Source: an uncultured Saprospiraceae bacterium
GTDB lineage: Bacteria; Bacteroidota; Bacteroidia; Chitinophagales; Saprospiraceae
Direction: 5' to 3'
DNA length: 54,109 bases
NCBI GenBank assembly: GCA_937928405.1
Contig: CALFWZ010000116.1
Coordinates: 1-54,109 of the forward strand
The notes beneath the pieces were generated by a model, which had not been told where the DNA came from, made no database searches, and saw only the letters and a program-made list of their open reading frames with translations. Below are positions 18,940-27,048 of this stretch, piece by piece; positions within the stretch are counted from its first letter, which is position 1, and every line of letters begins with the position of its first letter. A program made the position numbers and the translations under genes.

Positions 18940-20112
18940 TTACTCCTCTTTCGATAAGCGTGCGATCAATATTTTGAGAGCCTCATTTAAGGCTTGATTG
19001 GTTACTTCGAGCTGATCGATTCTTTTTTCTTGCGCGATTAGATAGAGCGTAAGTTCCTCTACTTTTTGTAGTAGCTTGGTGTCTATGTTATCTAAATAGA
19101 CGCCTTGTTCAAGGACTTCTCGCTCCGAAGGCATATCAGGTAAGTGCTTGTTTTTAGAAATGAAGGCTTCGACACTTTTAAGGGTGGGTAGTTCATAATC
19201 ATCGGCGAAGACGAAATCGGCCCAACCGGTAGGAGATACTTTGACGCGTTTGGCTTGTACATCACCGTTGACTAATAGTTTGAAATCAGTATCAAATCCA
19301 TCAAATTCAGTGTCGTCCATATTTATGCCTACTACTCCTTGGTCATAATAGATATTGTTGCCCGTCTGGGTCCATAAACTTTCCCCTGAACACGACAATT
19401 GCATCAATTCACAAAGCGGCAATTCGTTCCCATCTATTACTTCTACACGGGGGTTCCAAAATTGGACTTTTGCATTCGGCTTATCATTACATTGAATAAA
19501 ATAAGTACGAAGTCTAGAACTGTTCTCTCCTGAAACTTGAATAAAATCTTTCTCTTCCCCAGTCAGAATTCTATCCCCTGTTTCTGGATCGAATAATCCA
19601 GACTTATTAATCACTGGACCATTATAACCTGTCTCATATAAATACCCTACCATCAGATACCATTTTTCTGGAGAAGGTAAACTCCCCCACCAAAAATAAG
19701 GGTTACTCACAGGGTCTCCATTTAAATTTGTAACAGAATGATTTCCAGAGGCATTTGTATGATTTTGGGCACCTAAGTAAACTTTTGGGCAACTGGAATC
19801 GGCATTCCTTTTAACCCAGAGAGAATATCTATAACTTACGTTGTCTGAAGAAGGCAAACTAACGGTAAACCCTCCATTGTTCACTTGATCAGATCGACTG
19901 CTTACCTCCCAAATTATCGTCTCAATAGCAAAAGGATTATCATCAAGAAAACGTTGATTATAAGTACTTGCAACCGATCCTCCAACTGCGGTAAATGGTG
20001 AAACACTACCACTGCCTACCGTCCAATTTCCTACCGGAAGAAGATTACCAGGTTGACTAAAAGCAGAAATTGCAAGACAAAAAGAGAAGAAAAAACAGAT
20101 TAAATATTTCAT
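18940..20112 (-). CDS. Secreted tail-fibre-like protein with C-terminal coiled coil
   Basis: This 390-residue protein has a signal peptide (MKYLICFFFSFCLAISAFSQ). The N-terminal 240 residues form a beta-rich domain (FWWGSLPSPEKWYLMVGYLYETGY) resembling phage tail or carbohydrate-binding modules. From about residue 265 it carries the common Bacteroidota module NVQAKRVKVSPTGWADFVFADDYELPTL..FISKNKHLPDMPSEREVL, followed by a coiled coil (ELTLYLIAQEKRIDQLEVTNQALNEALKIL). In other bacteria this module lies at the end of tail-fibre-like or chaperone-of-endosialidase-like proteins and is thought to help trimerise them; I see no S74 catalytic Ser-Lys pair that I can be sure of. It is the first gene of the minus-strand RHS locus, so the promoter should be in 20113-20200. 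Confidence 0.75.
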   Translation of the reverse strand: MKYLICFFFSFCLAISAFSQPGNLLPVGNWTVGSGSVSPFTAVGGSVASTYNQRFLDDNPFAIETIIWEVSSRSDQVNNGGFTVSLPSSDNVSYRYSLWVKRNADSSCPKVYLGAQNHTNASGNHSVTNLNGDPVSNPYFWWGSLPSPEKWYLMVGYLYETGYNGPVINKSGLFDPETGDRILTGEEKDFIQVSGENSSRLRTYFIQCNDKPNAKVQFWNPRVEVIDGNELPLCELMQLSCSGESLWTQTGNNIYYDQGVVGINMDDTEFDGFDTDFKLLVNGDVQAKRVKVSPTGWADFVFADDYELPTLKSVEAFISKNKHLPDMPSEREVLEQGVYLDNIDTKLLQKVEELTLYLIAQEKRIDQLEVTNQALNEALKILIARLSKEE

Positions 20113-20753
20113 TATTTAAATACTTTAGATGTTTATTGGAAGAGAATTATTGATTTCTCATCCTTCGTAAAAGATAAAAAACAATATAACTGACACGTTA
20201 AAGGCTTATCTGATGGTAGAGGTACCATTAAAATTTACTATTTGGATAATAGATAAATCTCAGGTATCCTTTAAATAATTTTTTGCTACTATGGGTAAAA
20301 CTAAATGCACTAAGTAGTTAAGAACAACTACCTAATTTCTATAATTCTTACGTTTCCTAATGGGTAAATAGGAAAATTGAAAAAAGAAAAGTTAAAGAAG
20401 AGAATTAAATACTTCTCGGGGTAGTATTCTTAGCAACACATAAAAAACAATAGTGTATTTTAATTCTGTGAATTTGTTTGCCATTCAATTTACGGAAGCG
20501 ACTTTCAAAATGTTTCAATCAATGAATTAACAATGTTATACTTTCTTAAAGAAAAAGGACAAATTGAAATTATATATATATGTAAACAACTAAATAACAA
20601 TTAAATATATTTAGCATTTTATATGTGTTAAAGTTTGACATTTTCCTTTTATTCTATAAAATGTAAACTATGCGTCATCTAAACAACAGCATCGTATCGA
20701 CATTTTGGTATAAGTATTGTCAATGTATGTACATAGTCTATAATAAAATAATT
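20113..20753. other. Intergenic region between RHS locus and YwqK-like gene
   Basis: These 641 AT-rich bases separate two divergent genes and must hold both promoters. I see two short perfect inverted repeats, ATGGTA/TACCAT (20213-20228, loop GAGG) and GTAGTT/AACTAC (20314-20331), which could be operator sites. A TTGACA at 20635-20640 and a TATAAA at 20655-20660 lie 14 bases apart upstream of the plus-strand gene; the spacing is short, so this is only a tentative promoter. No open frame here looks like a gene. Confidence 0.4.
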
Positions 20754-21383
20754 ATGTATAAAAGAATCCTAACTTATATTTTTTTTGTTATAACACCTCT
20801 TTTTGGGTTTTCCCAAGATGAGCACAACCATGCCATTCAGTATACACAGCATAAAATCACGACCAAATCCTATATAGACTTACTGGAGCAAAAGGAGATC
20901 AACACCTGTCGAAACAAAGAATATCATTATTATAATAAAGGTAAGATCCATAGTTCTACAGGAGGTTATACTGGCTATCTATTAGAGGGAAGAACTGAAA
21001 CCACCCTAGAAAATGGCCAATTACTAAAATCTGGTCGATTTAAACACGGACTCAAAGTTGGAACTTGGGAAGAATGGAACACCAATGGAAGTTTATCGAG
21101 TATCGTTCGTTGGAAACATGGAAAAAAGCAGGGGCGATTTCAACAATTTGATGACAGTGGTAAACTCATCGTCTCTGGAAAATATAAAAAGAATGAATAC
21201 CACGGAAAGATTCGGCAAATTCAGGATGGAAAAATAACCGTATTAAAATACCGCAAAGGGATTTTAAAAGAGGAGAAAGACAGAAAAGAAGGGAAGACAA
21301 AAAAGAAGAAGGATAAAAAGAAATCAAAAGACAAATCGAAAAAAGAGCAAAAAAAGAAAAAGTCTAAAAAGAAGAAAAATTAA
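20754..21383 (+). CDS. YwqK/MORN-variant repeat protein with lysine-rich tail
   Basis: This 209-residue protein is read from the ATG at 20754, where a signal peptide (MYKRILTYIFFVITPLFGFSQ) begins; an upstream in-frame ATG at 20670 would bury it behind 28 hydrophilic residues. The middle has repeats of the MORN-variant or YwqK type (NGQLLKSGRFKHGLKVGTWEEWNTNGSL, WKHGKKQGRFQQFDDSGKL, GKYKKNEYHGKI). Proteins with this domain are often annotated YwqK-family antitoxins, but in Bacteroidota they are commonly exported with unknown roles. The last 40 residues are almost only Lys, Glu, Asp and Ser, an extremely basic tail. It overlaps the end of the convergent GspF-like gene by four bases. Confidence 0.75.
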   Translation: MYKRILTYIFFVITPLFGFSQDEHNHAIQYTQHKITTKSYIDLLEQKEINTCRNKEYHYYNKGKIHSSTGGYTGYLLEGRTETTLENGQLLKSGRFKHGLKVGTWEEWNTNGSLSSIVRWKHGKKQGRFQQFDDSGKLIVSGKYKKNEYHGKIRQIQDGKITVLKYRKGILKEEKDRKEGKTKKKKDKKKSKDKSKKEQKKKKSKKKKN

Positions 21384-22528
21384 TTCCCTACTCCCACACT
21401 CAACTGGAAAAGTGGTAAGTACATCGCTACTAAAATAAATCCTACAAGTCCACCTAAACAGACGATTAATACGGGTTCGATTAAACTACCAATGGTCGCA
21501 GTTTTGCGTTCTACTTCTTTGTTATATTCATTAGCAACTTTCTTAAACATCTCATCCAGATTACTAGCTTCTTCGCCAACTTTCAATAATGCAATTAACC
21601 TAGAAGGAAAAAAGCCAGACTTATTTAAGGTCTTATTTAGCATTTCTCCAGCTAAAATATCTTGTTCTGCTTGCATCAATGCTTGTTCGATAGGATAAAA
21701 GCCAACCATTTGTTTGACTAACCCTACCGTCTTTAGTAAGGGAACATTTGCTCCCAATAAAAAATACATCGCTTGCGCAAATCGTGCGAGAAATATCTGC
21801 CGATAAATACCTCCAAAGATGGGCATTCCCAATAATGTTTTAGCACCTATATTTCGTACAGTATCTTTTTCTCGCTGGGTGTATATAGCTGTGATCATCG
21901 TCCCGACACCAAAGATAAGATAATAGATATTCTTCTCCATCCACTCCGAACAAGTAATAATAAACTGCGTCACTGCTGGTAGGTCTCCGTCAAATCGCGC
22001 ATAAATATCCGCAAACATAGGCACCAGAAATTTCAATAAAAAGAAGACTACTAAAAAAGCAAATCCGATGACAAATCCTGGATAAGCCAATGCGCCTACT
22101 AATTGTTGTCGATACTTGATAGACTTTTCATAGAATAGACTTAACTCTTCTAGAACCTGCAATAGTTTTCCACTTTCTTCTCCAATCTGAATACTAAAAA
22201 CTTCGTAATCAGAAAAACTTCCACTCTTTTGCATAGACTCAGAAAGTGCATGTCCATCCATGATTCCCGCTAGCAATGAATCAATTAATTCCTTATGAAC
22301 GAGCTTTCGTTGGCTTTCACCAATCAGCTTAAAAGCCGTTTGGATATCTAACCCTGAATAGAGTAAAACCCCTAACTCTGAGTATAACTGTTCCCGAAAT
22401 TTCATACCGATACTGCCACCAAACAACTTTATGTCCTTAGTGAAAATAGATTCCTGCTTTGTACCCGACTTAACTGGTACAACGGCTACTTTTGCGTCCT
22501 TCTTATATTCTTTGATACTAACGGGCAT
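21380..22528 (-). CDS. gspF: Type II secretion / type IV pilus inner-membrane platform protein (GspF/PilC)
   Basis: This 382-residue protein holds two tandem T2SSF domains: ELGVLLYSGLDIQTAFKLIGESQ (about 50-75) and ARFAQAMYFLLGANVPLLKTVGLVKQ (about 245-270). Membrane segments are at about 143-172, 198-216 and 345-376, matching the family. GspF/PilC anchors the cytoplasmic ATPase at the inner membrane and helps assemble the pseudopilus. The N-terminal 40 residues are Lys-rich and unlike the usual domain. The start overlaps the end of the adjoining pseudopilin gene by 11 bases, so the four genes 21380-24591 form one operon. Confidence 0.92.
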   Translation of the reverse strand: MPVSIKEYKKDAKVAVVPVKSGTKQESIFTKDIKLFGGSIGMKFREQLYSELGVLLYSGLDIQTAFKLIGESQRKLVHKELIDSLLAGIMDGHALSESMQKSGSFSDYEVFSIQIGEESGKLLQVLEELSLFYEKSIKYRQQLVGALAYPGFVIGFAFLVVFFLLKFLVPMFADIYARFDGDLPAVTQFIITCSEWMEKNIYYLIFGVGTMITAIYTQREKDTVRNIGAKTLLGMPIFGGIYRQIFLARFAQAMYFLLGANVPLLKTVGLVKQMVGFYPIEQALMQAEQDILAGEMLNKTLNKSGFFPSRLIALLKVGEEASNLDEMFKKVANEYNKEVERKTATIGSLIEPVLIVCLGGLVGFILVAMYLPLFQLSVGVGN

Positions 22529-23006
22529 AGGCTTGGGTATTCATCAGTTCTGCGGCACTGTATTGTTTTTGCAAGCTGATTCTTAGTTCCATTTCATCAA
22601 AAAATAAGCCCAAATCAATATAGTCCACCAAACCTCTAGTTATAGATTCCTTTTGGAATAAGGTATTTATGGTCCTTACCCCCATACGAAAAGTATCTGG
22701 CCGAATGGTGTTCAATAATGGTGTGCGAATAATAAAATCTTTATTCAGGTGATACTGAATAGTGATCGTATCCATTTCGAATGTCAAAACCTTGGCGCTT
22801 CTAAGTACACGATGTGCTCCTAAATTATCTCTACGCAAAAGACTATTTAAGTCGCCAAGTGCTCGATATGATGCTTGATTTTTTTCATAGTTTTCATATT
22901 GGGTATTCATCAACCGAATACACTGCATCGCGATAATGACGACAAAAGTAGTCAGTATACACACTACCATCAATTCAACAATCGTATAGGCAGGGATTTT
23001 TTTCAT
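22518..23006 (-). CDS. Minor pseudopilin, GspJ-like
   Basis: This 162-residue protein has a class III signal: MKKIPA, then YTIVELMVVCILTTFVVIIAM, with Glu at mature position +5 and an Ala instead of Gly at -1. The rest (RALGDLNSLLRRDNLGAHRVL... YIDLGLFFDEMELRISLQKQYSA) is beta-rich and about the length of GspJ. It should be processed by the prepilin peptidase encoded at 25029 and enter the pseudopilus tip. It overlaps its neighbours by 11 and 4 bases. Confidence 0.75.
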   Translation of the reverse strand: MKKIPAYTIVELMVVCILTTFVVIIAMQCIRLMNTQYENYEKNQASYRALGDLNSLLRRDNLGAHRVLRSAKVLTFEMDTITIQYHLNKDFIIRTPLLNTIRPDTFRMGVRTINTLFQKESITRGLVDYIDLGLFFDEMELRISLQKQYSAAELMNTQAYAR

Positions 23007-23371
23007 TCTAATACAGGGATTACACGTTTAATCGAATGGATTTTCTGACCGTTTTGATGATAGGCAGTAATCGCACAAATTCTATGACTTTCCTCTGCCG
23101 TAAAAACAGAGATAGCCCGCTCAATTATCAGACCATGAAGTTGGATCGTTTCGTCGAGATATCGCTGCTGCTCTATCGTCTCCGTCATCACGGTTTCTAA
23201 GATAATATTTGCTTTTGTCTTACTAATCGTCTGTTCATTGGTAATGACGTTTAAATATATACTCATTCCCGCACCAAAAGAAATAACAATAATCAGGAGT
23301 GCCGTGATCGTTTCAACAATTGAGCTACCTTGAAGTGAGGTGTTTATTATTTTTCCTTTTAATTGATCCAT
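23003..23371 (-). CDS. Minor pseudopilin, GspI-like
   Basis: This 122-residue protein has GSSIVETITALLIIVISFGAG near the N-terminus: cleavage after Gly15 would leave Glu at +5 of the mature protein and a standard hydrophobic helix. The remaining 80 residues are mixed alpha/beta (YLDETIQLHGLIIERAISVF). Size and order next to the GspJ-like and anchored proteins fit GspI/PilV. It overlaps the gene on each side by 4 and 13 bases. Confidence 0.72.
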   Translation of the reverse strand: MDQLKGKIINTSLQGSSIVETITALLIIVISFGAGMSIYLNVITNEQTISKTKANIILETVMTETIEQQRYLDETIQLHGLIIERAISVFTAEESHRICAITAYHQNGQKIHSIKRVIPVLE

Positions 23372-24591
23372 TTAGCAACTGCGTATTTTTTCTTTGTATC
23401 AGAAATAATTGGACCAACAAAGGCCGTAGGTAATTTTGCTCGATTGATGTTTCCATCTAAAATAAAATGATCGTTAACTGCCGCACTGGTCTTAACTGAA
23501 AAGAGGTGTGTTAGTACCGAACCAGTAGTGGTACCTCTCAAATCTAAACTTCCTTCACAATATATCTGCCCTCTAACTTCTGCCCGATCATCGATTTTCA
23601 TTTGTGATTTCTTTTGTAAGTATTTCATCTCTTTAGAAAAAACCACACCTTCTACCAAAGTATTGGGTTCCACTAATAAACTGGCTCCAGCGATATTATC
23701 TCCTTTTCTAATCGTACCCAACACAGAAGGATAGGTTAAATGGCAATCTTTTCCAACTGTTATTTTTTGAAGTGCATACGCCTGTAAATTCCCTTTAAAT
23801 CTATCATCAATCTCTATTTCGTTGGCAAATAACATAACGTGTTCTAAGTTAGTAGAACTAGTGATTTTAATTTTATCAGCAACAATGATTACATTTCCTT
23901 TTATTTGCTTTTTGTCTAATTCGAGCATCCCTCCAAAAAAGAATAAGGTCTCCTTTGTAAAGGAACGATTGATATAATTGGGTAATTTTCTATCTGATGG
24001 CCTTTGCGTAAAATTATCCACCAATCCTTTTATTCGATTATCAATCACTCTAGGGGGGAATTTTTTAGCCGCAAAAATCTTTCCCTCAATAGGTTTACCA
24101 TGACTAGCTCCCTTTGCATTGATATGTCCTTTTTCGTATTTTCCTTTCGGCAAATAACAGTTTCCATAGATTTTTGTCGAACCAGCTACTTTGAGTGGAC
24201 TATTCAAGTCCTTCATATATAGTGCATATGATGGTAGATTTTCGGGAGCAACACCAATCACAAAAGACTTTTCCAAGGTATCAATTCCCATCGAAGTAGT
24301 TGTCAGTGAACGAACTAAGCCTACGTCGAATAACCCCCAATTCATTCTTCTAATCACTACCCGATCCTGTCCTTCAGAAAATAAAGGCTGTGACTTCCAG
24401 TTATAGATTTTATGCTCATCCTCTAGCAATAAAGTAATCCCAGCGTTTATATTTCTGATAGATTGTTGAATAGAAAATTGGTCTATTTGTTGCACTCTAA
24501 AAAGATAAGACAAGCTCACTAACAAACTGCTCACTATTGCGATTAACAAAGAGACTACCACCGCATATATCAGCGCTCTGGCTTGTAACAT
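23359..24591 (-). CDS. Membrane-anchored beta-helix / bactofilin-like protein in the GspK position
   Basis: This 410-residue protein starts with a transmembrane helix (about residues 8-31) but lacks a prepilin cleavage motif. Residues about 135-400 contain repeated short beta rungs (KVAGSTKIYGNCYLPKG, KQIKGNVIIVADKIKITSS, EIEIDDRFKGNLQAYALQKI, AEVRGQIYCEGSLDLRGTTTG). This pattern is like polymer-forming bactofilins or a left-handed beta-helix. Its place next to two minor pseudopilins is where GspK/PilX would stand, yet the fold looks different. It may stiffen or cap the pseudopilus (inference). It starts only 24 bases from the divergent major-pseudopilin gene. Confidence 0.65.
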   Translation of the reverse strand: MLQARALIYAVVVSLLIAIVSSLLVSLSYLFRVQQIDQFSIQQSIRNINAGITLLLEDEHKIYNWKSQPLFSEGQDRVVIRRMNWGLFDVGLVRSLTTTSMGIDTLEKSFVIGVAPENLPSYALYMKDLNSPLKVAGSTKIYGNCYLPKGKYEKGHINAKGASHGKPIEGKIFAAKKFPPRVIDNRIKGLVDNFTQRPSDRKLPNYINRSFTKETLFFFGGMLELDKKQIKGNVIIVADKIKITSSTNLEHVMLFANEIEIDDRFKGNLQAYALQKITVGKDCHLTYPSVLGTIRKGDNIAGASLLVEPNTLVEGVVFSKEMKYLQKKSQMKIDDRAEVRGQIYCEGSLDLRGTTTGSVLTHLFSVKTSAAVNDHFILDGNINRAKLPTAFVGPIISDTKKKYAVAKWIN

Positions 24592-24615
24592 TATTTATAA
24601 TTTAATCAAACTATT

Positions 24616-25029
24616 ATGAGAAACCGAATTAAAAACGCTAAGCTAAAGGCATTTACGCTAACGGAATTGATGGTTGTATTGGTAATTATTGGCGTATTAA
24701 TGTTAATTGCCCTACCTGTTTTTGACGACTTATTTGGAGATGCCTACGCAATTGAAGCACAAAACCAATTAAAGTATCTACAATCTAGACAGCAAACATT
24801 CTACCAAAAGCACTTTAAATATGCAGCCAATCTAGAAGAAATTGGTTACACTGCTCCTAAAACCTTAAAAGAAAATGGAGACGCCAGATATTATTATACG
24901 ATTGATCAGGCATCCGAAAATGGATTTATTGCTCGAGCTACAGCGATTGCTGACTTTGACAATGATGGCACCATCAATATTTGGGAGATCAACCAAGAAG
25001 GAAACTTAACCGAGGTAACTCCAGATTAA
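24616..25029 (+). CDS. gspG: Major pseudopilin, GspG-like
   Basis: This 137-residue protein has MRNRIKNAKLKA then FTLTELMVVLVIIGVLMLIALPV, a standard prepilin helix with Glu at +5 and Ala rather than Gly at -1. Residues about 110-123 (DFDNDGTINIWEIN) hold acidic positions spaced like a calcium-binding loop, as in GspG, where calcium stabilises the pseudopilus. The length is typical. The stop overlaps the start of the prepilin peptidase gene in a TAATG, suggesting coupled translation. Confidence 0.85.
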   Translation: MRNRIKNAKLKAFTLTELMVVLVIIGVLMLIALPVFDDLFGDAYAIEAQNQLKYLQSRQQTFYQKHFKYAANLEEIGYTAPKTLKENGDARYYYTIDQASENGFIARATAIADFDNDGTINIWEINQEGNLTEVTPD

Positions 25030-25493
25030 TGGCAGCTTACTTAATAATTGGAACCTTAGCGGCGATTATCTATGAAGATTTTCGCTTTCGTGCCATCCAT
25101 TGGTACTGGTTGGTACTGCTTGGCATTTTTGCCTATTGCTATTCTACGGCTCCAACTAGTGATATTTTTGCAAACTTTGGTTTTCTTTTTATACAAATAG
25201 CAGGATTAACCGCTTATTTCAGTATCAAAAATAAACGCTTAGTAAATATCGTAGATGCCCAAATCGGACTTGGCGACATCCTATTTTTCATTCCACTATG
25301 CCTGCTTTTTAAACCTACTTTATTCTTGGCCTTCTTTGTAATTAGTTTACTGGGGAGTTTGATTGGATTTTTATTGATTCAAAAATTCTGGCTAAAAAAA
25401 TTAGAGACCATCCCGCTAGCAGGATGTATGTCTATTTTTCTCCTTTTATTCTTATTTTTAGAATATCCTCAAAATAGCTTTTTCTTATTCTAA
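25029..25493 (+). CDS. Minimal prepilin peptidase (A24 family, GxGD)
   Basis: This 154-residue membrane protein is read from the ATG in the TAATG at 25027-25031. It carries both catalytic Asp motifs of the family: Asp17 in IYEDFRFR and Asp83 in GLGD (residues 80-83), inside or beside membrane helices. It lacks the N-terminal domain with CxxC pairs and methyltransferase activity found in full-length PilD/GspO, as archaeal-type and some bacterial short forms do. It should cleave the three pseudopilin signals in this cluster. A longer in-frame start upstream would only add residues from the previous gene. Confidence 0.85.
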   Translation: MAAYLIIGTLAAIIYEDFRFRAIHWYWLVLLGIFAYCYSTAPTSDIFANFGFLFIQIAGLTAYFSIKNKRLVNIVDAQIGLGDILFFIPLCLLFKPTLFLAFFVISLLGSLIGFLLIQKFWLKKLETIPLAGCMSIFLLLFLFLEYPQNSFFLF

Positions 25494-25543
25494 TCAACTA
25501 GACCTATTAAGGTATTCACCTTTGAAACAAGAAAAATTCATCT

Positions 25544-26977
25544 ATGAATGACTTAGCAATTCCTACGGATATAATTCAAAGTATCAGCACCCAGCAAGCT
25601 TGGCATTATTTACTGCTTCCATATGCTAGATCAGCCACAGAAATCAGGTGTTATATCTCAAAAGAACACTATAATGAATCCTTAGAAGAAGAGCTAGAAG
25701 TCTTATTAGGCATTCCTGTTGTTTTAGAAATCGCACCAACCGATGAACTAAAGAAATCAATTGCACAGTATTACCGAAAACCAGCTGATAGCCGCAGTCA
25801 ACCTGCGGCGACTGGTTTCGATATTAATGATAGCCAAAATATACTCAACAATCTGATTAAGGAAGCTAAGATGTTGAATAGCAGTGATATCCACTTGGAA
25901 CCTTACGAACATAAAGCAAGGATTCGAGTACGAATTGATGGAAAACTAGTAGAGCGATACAATATTGATATAAAAAAATATCCCAGTCTCGTCAATAAAA
26001 TAAAAATTCAATCTAGTCTTGATATTTCAGAGAAACGATTACCTCAGGATGGAAGAATTTTTATAAAGCATGAGCTAGTAGGTCAGTTGGATTTACGGGT
26101 TTCCGTACTCCCTACCCTGCATGGAGAAAAGATCGTTCTCCGTATTCTTGGAAGTGACAATCTAGATATATCGATGGAGCAGTTGGGTTTTAGCAAATCG
26201 GATTTACAGATATATATGGAAAGTGTACATCGTCCTAGTGGTATCGTATTGGTAAGCGGACCAACTGGTTCTGGAAAGACGACCACGCTTTATGCTACTT
26301 TACAATTACTCAACAAGAGTATTCGAAATATTTTGACTATTGAAGACCCTATTGAGTACACATTAGAAGGCATTAATCAGGTACAACTAAAAGAAAATAT
26401 TGGACTAGATTTTCCAGCAGCTATGCGTACTTTTTTACGGCAAGATCCAGATATCATCATGGTGGGAGAAATTCGAGATAAAGCAACCGCAGAAATGGCG
26501 ATCAGAGCTTCTCTTACCGGACATTTGGTATTATCTACGATTCATACTAATTCTGCTTGGGGGATTGTCGCACGATTGGTAGATATGGGCATCCCTAGTT
26601 ATTTATTAGCAGATACACTAAACGCGGCAGTTGCACAAAGGCTGGTTCGATTGTTATGCAATAGTTGTAAAACGGAGACTTCTTGTGATAAAAAAGCTTT
26701 TCCTAGAGGGTTTAAAACACCAGATGATCTAAAAACCTATTATATCGCAAATGGGTGCGAAGACTGTTTCTACACAGGATATCGAGGTAGAAAAGCCATT
26801 TATGAAATCATTCCTATTGACGAAATTTTGAGTATGCATATCAAGCAGACGGATATGAATGTAAAACATATTTTATTAGAAAAAGGCCATGCCTCTTTGG
26901 CAGATAACGCATTAAAATTAATATCAGCAGGACTTACTGCTCCCGAAGAGGTTTATCCGATTTTGGCTTCTAGCTAA
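25544..26977 (+). CDS. gspE: Type II secretion / pilus assembly ATPase (GspE/PilB)
   Basis: The 477 residues show the complete motifs: Walker A GPTGSGKT (239-246), Asp box EDPIEYTLEG, Walker B DPDIIMVGE (301-309) and His box GHLVLSTIHTNS. A four-Cys zinc site CNSC (372-375) ... CEDC (405-408) is typical of GspE/PilB rather than of the retraction ATPase PilT. The N-terminal domain is short, about 80 residues before the common core. It powers pseudopilus extension from the cytoplasm together with GspF (21380-22528). No PilT-like gene was found in the window. Confidence 0.95.
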   Translation: MNDLAIPTDIIQSISTQQAWHYLLLPYARSATEIRCYISKEHYNESLEEELEVLLGIPVVLEIAPTDELKKSIAQYYRKPADSRSQPAATGFDINDSQNILNNLIKEAKMLNSSDIHLEPYEHKARIRVRIDGKLVERYNIDIKKYPSLVNKIKIQSSLDISEKRLPQDGRIFIKHELVGQLDLRVSVLPTLHGEKIVLRILGSDNLDISMEQLGFSKSDLQIYMESVHRPSGIVLVSGPTGSGKTTTLYATLQLLNKSIRNILTIEDPIEYTLEGINQVQLKENIGLDFPAAMRTFLRQDPDIIMVGEIRDKATAEMAIRASLTGHLVLSTIHTNSAWGIVARLVDMGIPSYLLADTLNAAVAQRLVRLLCNSCKTETSCDKKAFPRGFKTPDDLKTYYIANGCEDCFYTGYRGRKAIYEIIPIDEILSMHIKQTDMNVKHILLEKGHASLADNALKLISAGLTAPEEVYPILASS

Positions 26978-27048
26978 CAAATAGCTCACATTTTGTTTTG
27001 GCTTATATTTTGATATATACAAATATAGATAATTAATATAGATCCATT

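Noticed and set aside
20635..20660. TTGACA and TATAAA boxes upstream of the YwqK-like gene
   Set aside because: Spacing of 14 bases and an AT-rich setting make a chance match likely; Bacteroidota promoters use different consensus boxes.
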